From positions 119,156 to 183,155 of the forward strand of contig NZ_JAUOTO010000012.1 of the NCBI RefSeq assembly GCF_030546645.1: DNA of 64,000 nt, in the 5' to 3' direction. Position numbers and translations under genes: made by a program. Below are positions 1 through 9,496 of this stretch, piece by piece. A model generated the notes under the pieces. That model ran no database searches, had not been told where the DNA came from, and saw only the letters and a list, made by a program, of their open reading frames with translations. The stretch is from Flavitalea plasmicola. GTDB taxonomy: Bacteria > Bacteroidota > Bacteroidia > Chitinophagales > Chitinophagaceae. Within the stretch, counting starts at the first letter, position 1. Each line of letters opens with the position of its first letter.

Positions 1-1
1 G

Positions 2-1066
2 GGACTGGAGCTCCGCAAAGTAAAAAGCATCCGGGCCCTCAGCTTCGTACAGGGCACCTTTGTCAACTTCCTTCGTCAATGTATCATGTTCGTCCTTTTC
101 TGGCTCGTCTTCAAAGGAAGATTGACCCCGGGCGAAGTATTGACCATGGTGTTCTATTCCTTCTTCATTTTCGGCCCCCTCCAGGAGCTGGGCAATATCA
201 TTCTTTCCTACCGGGAAGCCGAAGCCTCGCTGATCAATTTTCACAACCTGATGCTGAAGAAGCCGGAGCTGCCGCCCGCCGAGCCCCGTCACCTGGGCCC
301 CGTGAGGACACTGTCTTTCCGGGACGTCGTCTTCAGACACCCCACCGCCCATCACAATGCCATCGACCACATCAGCTTCGATGCAAAATTCGGCGAGACA
401 CTTGCCTTTGTCGGCCCGTCGGGCAGCGGCAAGAGCACATTGATGAAGCTGCTGGTCGGCCTATACAGACCCAGGGAAGGGAATATCCTATACAATGGGA
501 TGGACGAGAACGCCATCGACTTTGACGACCTTCGTAAGCAAATAGGCTTCGTCACGCAGGATACACAGCTGTTCGCCGGCACCATAAAAGAAAACCTGCT
601 CTTCGTCAACCCCGCCGCCACCGAACAGGACCTCCTGGAAGCCCTGGATAAGGCCAGCTGCACAAACCTGCTGCTCCGCGCCGAAAAAGGCATCGATACC
701 ATGATAGGAGAGGGCGGCCTCAAGCTGTCCGGCGGAGAAAAACAACGCCTTTCCATCGCACGGGCCCTGCTGAGAAAACCCAAGCTGCTGATCTTCGATG
801 AAGCTACCTCCGCCCTCGACTCGCTGACGGAAGAAGAGATCACCCGGACCATCCGGGAAATTTCTTCCAGGGGAGACCAGATAACAATTCTCATCGCGCA
901 TCGTTTATCTACCATCATGCATGCCGACAGGATCTATGTACTGGAAAAAGGGGAGGTAGTGGAAACGGGCGCCCATGTGGAGCTGCTCGAGGAAAAAGGT
1001 CTTTATTACGCGATGTGGAGACAACAGATAGGCGAAAGGAAATATGCAACAATAAAAGCTACATGA
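2..1066 (+). CDS. ABC exporter, permease-ATPase fusion (3' part only)
   Basis: This is the C-terminal part of an ABC transporter half-molecule; its start lies before the window. The first ~75 visible codons are the last membrane helices (hydrophobic FVLFWLVF and FYSFFIF runs). The rest is a full nucleotide-binding domain with Walker A GPSGSGKST, signature LSGGEKQR, Walker B LLIFDEATSALD and an H-loop histidine in IAHRLS. Such type-IV exporters move lipids, peptides or drugs across the inner membrane; the substrate cannot be read from this fragment. The stop overlaps the start of the next gene (ATGA), so it is translationally coupled to a glycosyltransferase. This suggests, as inference, a role in envelope glycolipid or LPS handling (MsbA-like). 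Confidence 0.9.
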   Translation, partial: GLELRKVKSIRALSFVQGTFVNFLRQCIMFVLFWLVFKGRLTPGEVLTMVFYSFFIFGPLQELGNIILSYREAEASLINFHNLMLKKPELPPAEPRHLGPVRTLSFRDVVFRHPTAHHNAIDHISFDAKFGETLAFVGPSGSGKSTLMKLLVGLYRPREGNILYNGMDENAIDFDDLRKQIGFVTQDTQLFAGTIKENLLFVNPAATEQDLLEALDKASCTNLLLRAEKGIDTMIGEGGLKLSGGEKQRLSIARALLRKPKLLIFDEATSALDSLTEEEITRTIREISSRGDQITILIAHRLSTIMHADRIYVLEKGEVVETGAHVELLEEKGLYYAMWRQQIGERKYATIKAT

Positions 1067-1824
1067 CACCCCTATCCGTCGTAATTATAACTTACAACGA
1101 GGAAAAGAATATCGAACGATGTATGCAGTCGGTGATGTCCGTTGCCGATGAGATCGTCGTGCTGGATTCCTTTTCCACGGATAAGACGGCGGCGATCGTA
1201 CGGGATCTGGGAGGCCGGCTGCACCAACGCGCCTTCACCGGCTATGGATCGCAGAAGAACGCAGCCGCCGTCCTGGCCAGTCATGATCATATCCTGTTCC
1301 TGGACGCGGATGAGCTCCTCAGCGAAGAGCTCTGCACCAGCATCCTAAGGGAGAAGAACCAGGACTTTCCCCAGGACGGATACCTGATGAACCGGCTGAA
1401 TAACTATTGCGGACAATGGATCCGCCATGGCAGCTGGTATCCCGACAGGAAGCTCCGCATGGCCCATAGGAAAAAAAGCGCCTGGAGCCTGGACATCGTC
1501 CATGAATCCCTGGTCCCGGACAATGATGCCCGAATCGGCCTGCTCACCGGCGACCTCCTTCACTATACCTATTCGAATTTCGACGACCATGTAGATAAGA
1601 ACAACAAGTACAGCCGCCTCTCCGCACAGCTCCTGTTCGAAAGAGGAAAAAAGGTCACCTGGTTCAAGGTTGTCATCAACCCCTTCTGGGCCTTCCTGAC
1701 CAGCTACTTCCTCCGGGCAGGCTTCTTAGATGGTTTCAACGGCTTCGTCATCGCGGTCCAGATCGGTCATCTCACTTTTCTGAAATATATTAAATTGCAC
1801 CGCTTAAGACATCATAAATCATGA
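1063..1824 (+). CDS. Family 2 glycosyltransferase (WaaE/KdtX-like)
   Basis: The 253-aa protein opens with the GT-A fold pattern of family 2 glycosyltransferases: SVVIITYNEEKNIERCM at the N-terminus, DSFSTDKT around residue 38 and a nucleotide-sugar/metal-binding DAD in LFLDADE near residue 85. The arrangement resembles the WaaE/KdtX group, which adds a hexose to LPS core. I chose the ATG at 1063 because it overlaps the upstream stop as ATGA and begins directly at the conserved domain; an in-frame ATG at 1015 would add 16 residues inside the ABC gene. The C-terminus has a hydrophobic stretch that could be membrane-associated. It overlaps the rhodanese gene by ATGA as well, so three genes form one operon. 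The acceptor sugar is unknown. Confidence 0.85.
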   Translation: MTPLSVVIITYNEEKNIERCMQSVMSVADEIVVLDSFSTDKTAAIVRDLGGRLHQRAFTGYGSQKNAAAVLASHDHILFLDADELLSEELCTSILREKNQDFPQDGYLMNRLNNYCGQWIRHGSWYPDRKLRMAHRKKSAWSLDIVHESLVPDNDARIGLLTGDLLHYTYSNFDDHVDKNNKYSRLSAQLLFERGKKVTWFKVVINPFWAFLTSYFLRAGFLDGFNGFVIAVQIGHLTFLKYIKLHRLRHHKS

Positions 1825-2144
1825 GATGGTTATCTGACCTTTTTGGACTCGTAAGCGGAAACACTGCAGTCCGGCAGGCCTTACAGGAAGGAGGCGTGGT
1901 CATCGATCTGCGGACCGCCTATGAATTCGACCAGGGACATGTTCCCCGGGCCCTGAATATTCCCATAGATCGGATCAGGGTCAACATCGGAAGGATCAGA
2001 GACCTGAGAAAACCCGTGATCCTCTGTTGCAACGCCGGGGTTCATTGCCGGGAAGCCGCGGAAATACTAAGGTCGGCCGGCATCACGCAGGTGTATAACG
2101 GAGGCGACTGGGAATCCCTGTGGCGGATAATAAAGGAACGCTGA
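1821..2144 (+). CDS. Rhodanese-like domain protein
   Basis: A single rhodanese domain of 107 aa. Visible hallmarks are the CH2A-like segment DLRTAYEFDQGHVPRALNIP and the active-site loop CCNAGVHCREAAE, whose cysteine would carry a persulfide in sulfurtransferase activity. Single-domain rhodaneses move sulfur or detoxify thiols; the specific partner is not evident. No signal peptide is visible; the first 12 residues (MRWLSDLFGLVS) are mildly hydrophobic. The start overlaps the glycosyltransferase stop (ATGA), making it the last gene of the three-gene operon. Confidence 0.85.
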   Translation: MRWLSDLFGLVSGNTAVRQALQEGGVVIDLRTAYEFDQGHVPRALNIPIDRIRVNIGRIRDLRKPVILCCNAGVHCREAAEILRSAGITQVYNGGDWESLWRIIKER

Positions 2145-2228
2145 TCACCCCTCCTCCTCACTCCATCGCAGACTCGTTCACCTCTTTCATCCCCCGGGAC
2201 AACCATACGGGCATTACCTCAATAGCCG

Positions 2229-2236
2229 TACCTTTG
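2229..2236 (+). promoter_or_regulatory. Bacteroidota -7 promoter element, 4 nt before an ATG
   Basis: TACCTTTG fits the Bacteroidota -7 consensus TAnnTTTG. The G is followed by four cytosines and then the ATG of the DUF983 gene, so transcription would begin at or very near the start codon (possible leaderless mRNA). No good -33 TTTG is visible at the expected distance. Confidence 0.5.
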
Positions 2237-2240
2237 CCCC

Positions 2241-2705
2241 ATGCCTGCACAAGAAAAGCCCGGATATTTCTGGAGCATCCTCACGATGAAATGCCCCCGC
2301 TGCCGCCGGGGTCATATGTTCAGCCAGCCCAACCCCTGGAAACTGCGACAGACCATGAAGATGCCAAAGACCTGCCCCGAATGCGGACAGCCTTTTGAAT
2401 TGGAAGTAGGCTTCTGGTACGGCACCGGCTACGTCAGCTACGCACTTTCATTTGCGCTGTCCGTAGCAACCTTCGTCGCATGGTGGGTGCTGGTTGGATT
2501 GTCCACGGAGGACAATCGCTTCTTCTGGTGGATGGGGATCAATGCTTTCCTGCTCGTCGGTCTCCAACCGTGGTTGATGCGCATAAGCCGGGTGATCTAC
2601 CTGTACTTTTTCGTCAGCTACGATCCCAACTATAAGCAAACGCCCGTAAAACGCTTCGATTATAAGACGGATGAATATTACCAGGACCATCCGAATGAAA
2701 GTTAA
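2241..2705 (+). CDS. DUF983 family membrane protein
   Basis: A 154-aa protein of the DUF983 family, which is widespread in Bacteroidota and Alphaproteobacteria and has no assigned biochemical function. It has a zinc-ribbon-like pair of cysteine knuckles near the N-terminus (CPRC in MKCPRCRRGHMF and CPEC in TCPECGQPFE). Two hydrophobic segments, YALSFALSVATFVAWWVLV and FFWWMGINAFLLVG, should span the inner membrane. A second in-frame Met at codon 16 sits at the first CPRC and is a less likely start, because the preceding KPGYFWSIL is itself family-like. It is monocistronic, with a promoter element immediately before it and a terminator immediately after. Confidence 0.85.
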   Translation: MPAQEKPGYFWSILTMKCPRCRRGHMFSQPNPWKLRQTMKMPKTCPECGQPFELEVGFWYGTGYVSYALSFALSVATFVAWWVLVGLSTEDNRFFWWMGINAFLLVGLQPWLMRISRVIYLYFFVSYDPNYKQTPVKRFDYKTDEYYQDHPNES

Positions 2706-2736
2706 AAGCCACCCACCCGCCGGTGAATGGCTTTTT
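2704..2736 (+). terminator. Intrinsic terminator after DUF983 gene
   Basis: Stem AAAAGCCA / TGGCTTTTT with a 16-nt loop and a T-run, starting just inside the DUF983 stop codon. Confidence 0.75.
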
Positions 2737-2800
2737 GTTTATGACATCGGGTTAGTAAATAAATAACGCCGGAAATGCAATATTATTTTGTAAAAACCCC

Positions 2801-5299
2801 TCACAGCCCCCCCGCACCTGTATTGTCCGCCTTCCGGACCGGGCTGAAATCCAGCGGAAAGCTCAGTTTCAGGCTGATATTGCGCCCCATATTATAGATC
2901 CCATGGCTGGGATGGGTGTCCGTCGCAGCGTAAAGAAAGTACTTCAACCGGCTGAGATGGTCGTAGTACGCCTTATCGAACAGATTGTCCCCATTGAGAT
3001 ATACATTGACGATGGTCTTCCCTTTCTTATCGGTAAAACCTCCTCCCACGCCTGCATTGAAGAGCGTATAGCCCGCCGAAGGCGTCTCCGTATTGTAGGC
3101 CAGGAAAGCCCTGTTCTGCGCCGCATAATATTCCATCTGAACTTTTACAAAAGCATGTACGAGGTGAGAAGTCCTGGACGCGAACTCATATCTCAATTCA
3201 GAGATACCATGCGTCGGCGGGATAAAAGGCAGATACCTGGCGCTGTCATTCAGCGCTTTTCCTTTCACGCCTTTATTGTTGCCATAAACGATGGAAAGGC
3301 TGTTTTCGAAATGCAGGGCCTTTATGGGATGGAAGTCCACGCTCACCTCGCCGCCGTAAAGCCGTGCGCGGGATGCGACGAATTGAAAATAGGTATTCTT
3401 CCCCGTTATATCCATGGAGTCGGAGCCGTCCGCCCGTTGCAGCTTCTGGTTATAGATATAGTTGGAGATGAAATTATTGAACAGGTCGAGACTGGCGACT
3501 ACATACCGTGACGAATACACGAAGCCGAGGTCTTCCTGCAGGCTGAACTCGGGCTTGAAGTCAGGGTTGCCCAGCTGGTAGATATTAGTGCCGGGATGTA
3601 CGCCATTGGCCGAGATCTCGGCAATATTGGGAGCGCGGAAGCCACGGGCGATATTGGCTTTGACGGCCAGCTGTTCGGAGAAATTGTAGGTGGCGCCCAT
3701 GCTGCCGGACCAGCCGGTGAATGTTTTCTTATAATCGGTGAATTGAAGGTCCGCACCCGCCGTGTCCGCGCCATACACAGGCCGGTCAAAGCCCGTGGCC
3801 GGGTCAGTGGCAGTGTACAACGATGAATTGGTGAACCGGCGGGTGTCGAAACGCAGCCCCCCGGAAATATCCAGTTTGTCGAAGCTGCGTTTGGCCAGCA
3901 GGAATGGTCCCATGTCCATCTGGTGATAGGATGGGATAACGAATTCGGTCCCGTCCGCGCTGTTGTTCTGCTGGTACATGCCGTTTAGGCCCGCCGTCAC
4001 GTTCCAGTTATCGAATTCCGGCAGAAAATATTTTACGTCATAGGTATAGCTGGTCAGCTGCAGGTAAAGACCGGGCGTGGTGTAAGCGACAGGATGGCTG
4101 TATTCCCTGCGGATGCTGCGCTGGAATCCCAGGTTCACCTGCAGCCTGCCTGCATCTCCCAGGGTAAAGCTGTTGCCGGAATAGACCCGGTAATGCTGCA
4201 CATGCTGGTGCAGCTTTTCAATATGGTAGCTGCCCAGGTCCGCATCCGAAACGATCTGGCGCACCGTGTCCGCCTCCGTGATCTGTCGGGTAAACCGCCT
4301 CGTGGCGCTGTCCCTGCTGCCGTCAGGGATCTCCTGCAGGTCGTCATACAGCACGAAGTCCAGGTGCGAATAGCCCCACTTGCGGTGAAGTCCCAGGGAA
4401 GCGCTTGCGTCCGTCTCGCTGAATGCAGTGCCGAAGACACGGCCATCGATCTTATTCCTGTAATCCGCCGCCTGCTTATGGGAGATGCGGGCCATCCACT
4501 CCAGGCCGTTCATAGTGCCGCCCACGTAGCCGGACCCGCCCAGGTATTTATTATTCGTCTGATAGTCCATCGTGATATCACCCCGGATCTTCCCTTCCGG
4601 CGCAGGCTGCGTGGGGATGAGATTGACGACACCTGCAAGCGCGTCCGAGCCGAAGCTTAAGCTGGCAGGCCCCTTGATCACTTCCACGCGCTCCACACCA
4701 TACTGGTCCACTTCGATGCCATGCTCATCCCCCCATTGCTGCCCCTCCTGCCGTATGCCGTCATACAGCGTGAGGATCCTGTTGTAGCCCAGACCCCGGA
4801 TAAAAGGCTTGGAAACATTGGGGCCTGTGGTGACCGCCCTGATGCCGGGGATCCTGGAAATAGCGTCGATAGCGTTCGTGCTCAGATTGGAAATGAGATA
4901 ATCATGATTGATGGCGACGATAGGAACGGGGCTTCTCTTGATCTGCGTAGCCTTCGAAAGCCCTGTCACCACGACGGGGCTTTCTTCCACATATTCGTCG
5001 GAAAGCGAAAAGTCCTGGACGACAGGGCCGCTGATAGTTACCGTCCTCGTGAAAGTTTTAAAACCGATGGAATGAACTTCAACCAGGTACCTCCCGGAAG
5101 GAAGCGAAGAGAATTTATAATACCCGGCCGTGTCCGTAACCACGCCCAGCTTAAGATCAGGGATATAGACAGTAGCGCCCGCAAGCGATGCGCCATGCTG
5201 GTCGGTGATCCTGCCGGTAAGACTGCCGGTGCCGGGCACAAATGCCATCAGAAGGAAGCTCAGAAAGAATAACGGGACTAGGTATATACATCGATTCAT
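2801..5299 (-). CDS. TonB-dependent outer-membrane receptor
   Basis: An 832-aa outer-membrane receptor. The order is: a signal peptide (MNRCIYLVPLFFLSFLLMAF), a CarboxypepD-regulatory-like domain (LTGRITDQHGASLAGATVYI, about residues 27-110), a TonB plug (SPVPIVAINHDYL to GVERVEVIKGPASLSFGSDALAGVVNLIP) and a long beta-barrel ending in an aromatic-rich strand (NISLKLSFPLDF). I start at the ATG at 5299 because it leads straight into the signal peptide. It would use TonB energy to import a chelated metal or other ligand. No SusD partner is adjacent, so a metal or cofactor receptor is more likely than a glycan SusC, but the ligand is not readable. Its mRNA probably ends in the 2,740-2,800 gap; no clear terminator hairpin is visible there. 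Confidence 0.9.
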   Translation of the reverse strand: MNRCIYLVPLFFLSFLLMAFVPGTGSLTGRITDQHGASLAGATVYIPDLKLGVVTDTAGYYKFSSLPSGRYLVEVHSIGFKTFTRTVTISGPVVQDFSLSDEYVEESPVVVTGLSKATQIKRSPVPIVAINHDYLISNLSTNAIDAISRIPGIRAVTTGPNVSKPFIRGLGYNRILTLYDGIRQEGQQWGDEHGIEVDQYGVERVEVIKGPASLSFGSDALAGVVNLIPTQPAPEGKIRGDITMDYQTNNKYLGGSGYVGGTMNGLEWMARISHKQAADYRNKIDGRVFGTAFSETDASASLGLHRKWGYSHLDFVLYDDLQEIPDGSRDSATRRFTRQITEADTVRQIVSDADLGSYHIEKLHQHVQHYRVYSGNSFTLGDAGRLQVNLGFQRSIRREYSHPVAYTTPGLYLQLTSYTYDVKYFLPEFDNWNVTAGLNGMYQQNNSADGTEFVIPSYHQMDMGPFLLAKRSFDKLDISGGLRFDTRRFTNSSLYTATDPATGFDRPVYGADTAGADLQFTDYKKTFTGWSGSMGATYNFSEQLAVKANIARGFRAPNIAEISANGVHPGTNIYQLGNPDFKPEFSLQEDLGFVYSSRYVVASLDLFNNFISNYIYNQKLQRADGSDSMDITGKNTYFQFVASRARLYGGEVSVDFHPIKALHFENSLSIVYGNNKGVKGKALNDSARYLPFIPPTHGISELRYEFASRTSHLVHAFVKVQMEYYAAQNRAFLAYNTETPSAGYTLFNAGVGGGFTDKKGKTIVNVYLNGDNLFDKAYYDHLSRLKYFLYAATDTHPSHGIYNMGRNISLKLSFPLDFSPVRKADNTGAGGL

Positions 5300-5409
5300 G
5301 ACTGGGATCACCAATTTTTGCTACAAGGTTTCAAATTTAGGCCAGCCGGCGGCCTCAGCCTAATTTTAACCATTAAAATATGTTAATCAGATGGTAATGA
5401 CCAGCCCGG

Positions 5410-7260
5410 TCATTTTTTCAGGACGACAGTGAAGATAGAGCCTTCGCCCGGGCAGCTCTCGCAGTGGATCTGGCCGTTCAGCTCTTCGCAGATGCGCTTC
5501 ACGATGGAAAGACCCAGTCCGGTGGACGGCTCCCCGTTCGTGGGTTGAGAAGAGATCTTGCTATATTTCGAGAACAGGTGAGGCAGCTCGTCTTTTTCGA
5601 TGCCCACCCCTTCATCCCGCACCTTGATGCTGATGGCATCCCTTTCATCGCTGACGCTCATCCAGACGTTTTTCCCCTGATCCGTATACTTGATGGCATT
5701 GGACAGCAGATTTTCCAGCATCCGGCTTAACAATTGCCGGTCGCTGAGGAAATACAAACTTTTTTCAGGGCATTCCAGGTGCAGCTGGATATTTTTTTTA
5801 TCTGCCGCCGGCTGGAAAGTATCGATGACGGATTCCGAGAAGATCCGCAGGTCCACGTTCTCCAGCTGCAGCTTGTGTTGGTTGGTCTGCACCTTTTCCA
5901 CGTCCAGGATATGACGGATCAGCTTTTCGCCATAGGCAGTAGCCTGCTCGATGCGGTTGAGCGCTTTCTTCTGCTCCGCGGTCAGGTTGCTGGCATCCAC
6001 CTGCAGCAGCTGGGCCCACATGCCGATGCTCGCAAAGGGAGTGCTCAGGTCATGCGATACGATGCTGATCAAAGAGTTCTTTTCGAAATTCAGTTCCGAG
6101 AGCCGTTCATTCTGCCGCGTGACCAGGTCATTGGTGGCCTGCAGCTTCCGGTTGACCTTTCTTTTGATGACAAATGCCATGGCTGCCAGGATGGCTATCA
6201 GCAGCAGGCTGATGCTCATGATGACCATGATACGGGTGTGGAATTTCTGCTGGGTTATCTCTCCCTGGAGCAGCAGCATCTCGTTCTCATGTTGCCGGGC
6301 CTCATATTTTTCTTCCAGCTCGGCAATGGCCTTATAGGTCTCCCCATTCACGATGGCAGTATCCAGCTCATACCATTTGGACTGGTACTCATAAGCCTTC
6401 CTATAGTCGCCCCGGCGCTGCGCCAGTTTGGAGAGGATCTGATAGGTATCCGATTGTTTGCTCCTGGCATTCAGCTGCTCGGCCAGGCTCAGGGCAAGCG
6501 CGGCATACTTGCCCGCGGAATCCAGCACGTTCTTCTGGGTATAGGCATCGGCCAGATTAAGGACGTCAAACCACTGCGTCGCCTTGGCCGTAAGGCCCTG
6601 GGCCGCCACATGATGCCTGTAGTTGTCCGCAAAATATATGATGGCCTTATCGTAGTTCTTCAGAAAATAATAGGTTTGTCCCAGATTGTTGTACAGGTTG
6701 GACAGGTCTTCTTTTCCTTGTTCTTCCAGGGGTTTACCGATCCGCAGGCCTTCCTGCAGGAAAAGGAGCGCGCTGTCATAAAGGCCTAAATGGTTATATA
6801 AAGGAGCCAGGTTGATATAGCTGGTGAGGAGAGATCCGGCGTCCCCTCTTTTCTTGTTCAGGGCCACGCATTCCAGGTAGACATCTTTTGCCTTCTTCGG
6901 CTGCTTCATTTCCGTATACATGACAGCCAGGTCCGTCAGGGCATTGATCTGATGCTGGATATCGTCGATCTTCCTGGCCTCGTCCAGGGACTGGAGATAA
7001 TAGTCGATGGCCCGCTTGTAATCGGCTTTGTTTTCATAATAGAAACCGTGCAGGCGAAGCGCCATCACCCTGGCTTTTAAGTAGCCGGTCTTCGGGCCGG
7101 CCTGATCGATGAAGTCCGCATAATAGCGGATGGAATCCACCTGCGCTTCCGTAAAGTGAATACCCTTTCCATACGCTGCTATAATACTGGCGCTGTCCAT
7201 CTGAGCGGACAACGCAGAATAGATAATAAGCAGTAAGAAAAGGGTCAATGGCCGCTTCAC
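5410..7260 (-). CDS. TPR-containing membrane sensor histidine kinase
   Basis: A 616-aa kinase. It begins with a GTG whose product starts with a signal peptide (MKRPLTLFLLLIIYSALSAQ). Periplasmic TPR-like helices follow to about residue 310, then a coiled coil, one transmembrane segment (IMVIMSISLLLIAILAAMAFVI, about 340-362) and a cytoplasmic kinase. The H-box is ISIVSHDLSTPFASIGM, the N-box ENLLSNAIKYT, G1 DEGVGIEKDEL and G2 GLGLSIVKRICEELNG, so the ATPase is intact. The H-box is HisKA type, the dimerisation and phospho-acceptor class. The response regulator upstream at 7351-7995 points the same way and is the obvious candidate partner, although its LuxR-type output more often pairs with HisKA_3 kinases. 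Confidence 0.9.
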   Translation of the reverse strand: MKRPLTLFLLLIIYSALSAQMDSASIIAAYGKGIHFTEAQVDSIRYYADFIDQAGPKTGYLKARVMALRLHGFYYENKADYKRAIDYYLQSLDEARKIDDIQHQINALTDLAVMYTEMKQPKKAKDVYLECVALNKKRGDAGSLLTSYINLAPLYNHLGLYDSALLFLQEGLRIGKPLEEQGKEDLSNLYNNLGQTYYFLKNYDKAIIYFADNYRHHVAAQGLTAKATQWFDVLNLADAYTQKNVLDSAGKYAALALSLAEQLNARSKQSDTYQILSKLAQRRGDYRKAYEYQSKWYELDTAIVNGETYKAIAELEEKYEARQHENEMLLLQGEITQQKFHTRIMVIMSISLLLIAILAAMAFVIKRKVNRKLQATNDLVTRQNERLSELNFEKNSLISIVSHDLSTPFASIGMWAQLLQVDASNLTAEQKKALNRIEQATAYGEKLIRHILDVEKVQTNQHKLQLENVDLRIFSESVIDTFQPAADKKNIQLHLECPEKSLYFLSDRQLLSRMLENLLSNAIKYTDQGKNVWMSVSDERDAISIKVRDEGVGIEKDELPHLFSKYSKISSQPTNGEPSTGLGLSIVKRICEELNGQIHCESCPGEGSIFTVVLKK

Positions 7261-7350
7261 TTATTTTAGTTGGCTTTACTTTACGATAATCATCTTTTGC
7301 GGATACAGTAAGTTTCTTTTGAGCACCTTAGTGCAATTGTGGTTACAGCG

Positions 7351-7995
7351 TTAGTCGATCAGCTTATTCCGGAGGGCAAATTTTACGAGGCCTACAGTAT
7401 TATTTACACCCAGCTTGGCAATGAGGTTCTTGCGATGTGTCTCCACCGTGCTTACGCTTAGAAAAAGCTTATCGGCGATCTCGGCATTGCTATATTCCCG
7501 GCAGATAAGCTTGAGCACTTCCAGCTCGCGACGGGAAAGGATCTCATCTATCTGTTTGTCTTCAATGGTAATGGTGTTTCGGAAATCTTCATCCCTGTCC
7601 CCTATGTTGATATCCTTGCTGAAATAGCTGCCGCCGTTCTGTACGGCTTGCAGGGCTGTCAGCAGCTCATCGAGCGTGGCATTCTTCAGCACATATCCCT
7701 GGATATTATGACGGGTAAGCTTATGGATATAGCGGGTGCCACGCAACAGCGTGAGATAAATGATCTTCAGGTCCTGACGGCTGGCCCGGATGCTTTGCAA
7801 CAGCTCTTCTTCTCCCATGTCCGGAAGATAAACGTCCAGCAATAAAATGTCGGTCTGGATGTCATTAAGGCGCGATAGCAGATCCTTTCCGGATTGAGCG
7901 GTCCCGACGACTTCTATGCCTTCCTGCCTGCCCAGCAATAGGGCCAATCCTTCCAGGTACATTTCATGATCATCAGTAATGAATACTCGAATCAT
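7351..7995 (-). CDS. NarL/LuxR-family response regulator
   Basis: A 214-aa two-domain regulator. The receiver domain (1-120) has the acidic pocket ITDDHEM, the phospho-acceptor Asp in DILLLDVYLPDMG, the T/S position in YLTLL and Lys in YVLKNA. The C-terminal LuxR-type HTH is ILSRRELEVLKLICREYSNAEIADKLFLSVSTVETHRKNL. It would bind DNA as a dimer after phosphorylation. It lies 90 nt upstream of the TPR kinase on the same strand, so the two probably form a two-component pair. Targets are unknown. Confidence 0.9.
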   Translation of the reverse strand: MIRVFITDDHEMYLEGLALLLGRQEGIEVVGTAQSGKDLLSRLNDIQTDILLLDVYLPDMGEEELLQSIRASRQDLKIIYLTLLRGTRYIHKLTRHNIQGYVLKNATLDELLTALQAVQNGGSYFSKDINIGDRDEDFRNTITIEDKQIDEILSRRELEVLKLICREYSNAEIADKLFLSVSTVETHRKNLIAKLGVNNTVGLVKFALRNKLID

Positions 7996-8215
7996 TGTAT
8001 AAATAGTGGATTCCTTATTACGGAAAAAAGATTGTCAGCGGTTAAAATGCCTATGACCAGTAAGCGTTTAACGAGAAAGCAAGTTAAAACTATTTATGAT
8101 ATGACACCGTGAAAATATGACGGGTAGCCCCTCTTTTAATTTAGAAAGTGCCCCTTATCCGTCCTGTAGTATAAGGACGTAATACAGAGAGACGAAATAT
8201 GACAATGCCGCGGAC

Positions 8216-9394
8216 CTAATTCAGGTGCTCTATTACCCCGGCAATCCCCTGCCCGCCACCGACACAGGCAGTAACGATGCCGTATTTCTTTTTCAGCCTT
8301 TTCAGGTCGTGGACGAGCTGGATGGTCAGCTTGCAGCCGGAGCAGCCCAGCGGATGCCCCAGGGCAATAGCGCCTCCGTTGACGTTGACGATGGCCGGAT
8401 CTATGCCCAGCTGGCGGATCACGGCCAGGGACTGGGATGCAAAAGCCTCATTGAGCTCTACCAGGTCGATCTGACCCAGGTTCATACCGGCCTGCTTCAA
8501 TACTTTGGGCACCGCTTCTACGGGACCAATGCCCATGATACGGGGATGCACCCCGGCGCTGGCGCAGGCCACGAGACGGGCAATAGGCTGAAGCCCCAAC
8601 TCCTTCATCATCCGCTCGCCCATGACGATGACAAAGGCGGCGCCATCACTGGTCTGGGAAGAGTTGCCCGCCGTAATACAGCCGCCGGCGGCGAACACGG
8701 GCTTCAATTTGGCCAACGCTTCCAGGGAAGTGTCAGCCCTGGGGCCTTCATCCGTATCTACCGTAAAGCTCCTTTTCTGCTTTTTGCCTTTCTCATCCAC
8801 ATAGATCTCCTCCACCTGCAGCGGAAGGATCCCCTCCTTGAAATAGCCGTTCCCGATAGCCTTGATGGCCTTCTGGTGCGACTCGTAGGAGAATTGGTCC
8901 TGGTCCTCCCGGCTGACCTTGAACTCCCTGGCTACGGCCTCGGCCGTCAGGCCCATATTCAGATAATAATCGGGATCTTCGGATGCAATGGAATAGGCAG
9001 GCACCGTCTTCCAGCCCGCTGTGGGCACCATGCTCATACTTTCCGTTCCACCGGCAATAATACAATCGGCCATGCCGGTGCGGATCTTGGCAGTGGCAAT
9101 AGCAATGGTTTCCAGGCCACTGGCGCAATACCGGTTCACCGTGACGCCGGGAGCATGTATGCCTACGGCCCGGGCGGCAATGATCCGCCCCACCTGCAGC
9201 CCCTGCTCGGCCTCGGGTACAGCGTTGCCCACGATGACATCGTCCACCCGCCTGGGCTCCAGCTGCGGGACGGATGCCAACAACCCTTTTATCACATCGA
9301 TGGCCATGTCATCAGGCCTGTAAAAACGGAACTTCCCTCGCTTGGATTTACCTACTGCCGAGCGATAGCCGGCGACAATGTATGCTTCCTGCAT
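8216..9394 (-). CDS. fadA: Acetyl-CoA C-acyltransferase (thiolase)
   Basis: A 392-aa degradative thiolase that cleaves 3-ketoacyl-CoA with CoA, or acts in the reverse direction, in fatty-acid beta-oxidation. The nucleophilic cysteine is in [13 protein letters not shown], the catalytic His in [14 protein letters not shown] and the second Cys in TACVGGGQG. Length is typical. I place the start at the ATG at 9394 ([16 protein letters not shown]), where homology begins; an in-frame ATG at 9424 would add ten unlike residues. It is a single gene with divergent pyrD upstream. No 3-hydroxyacyl-CoA dehydrogenase partner is adjacent, although an acyl-CoA dehydrogenase lies far away at 61-62 kb. The gene symbol is by similarity of role. 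Confidence 0.9.
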   Translation of the reverse strand: MQEAYIVAGYRSAVGKSKRGKFRFYRPDDMAIDVIKGLLASVPQLEPRRVDDVIVGNAVPEAEQGLQVGRIIAARAVGIHAPGVTVNRYCASGLETIAIATAKIRTGMADCIIAGGTESMSMVPTAGWKTVPAYSIASEDPDYYLNMGLTAEAVAREFKVSREDQDQFSYESHQKAIKAIGNGYFKEGILPLQVEEIYVDEKGKKQKRSFTVDTDEGPRADTSLEALAKLKPVFAAGGCITAGNSSQTSDGAAFVIVMGERMMKELGLQPIARLVACASAGVHPRIMGIGPVEAVPKVLKQAGMNLGQIDLVELNEAFASQSLAVIRQLGIDPAIVNVNGGAIALGHPLGCSGCKLTIQLVHDLKRLKKKYGIVTACVGGGQGIAGVIEHLN

Positions 9395-9484
9395 AATGAT
9401 AGCTTTCGTTAGTTGTTTATGCAACTGTCTGTATCAAAGATAAGATTTTGAGGGCAAATCCCAAAGCGATTCGACCAACCATTA

Positions 9485-9492
9485 TATCTTCG
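9485..9492 (+). promoter_or_regulatory. -7 promoter-like element immediately before pyrD
   Basis: TATCTTCG is close to the TAnnTTTG consensus. As at the DUF983 gene, exactly four nucleotides separate it from the ATG, which would give a leaderless or near-leaderless transcript. Confidence 0.4.
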
Positions 9493-9496
9493 CGCC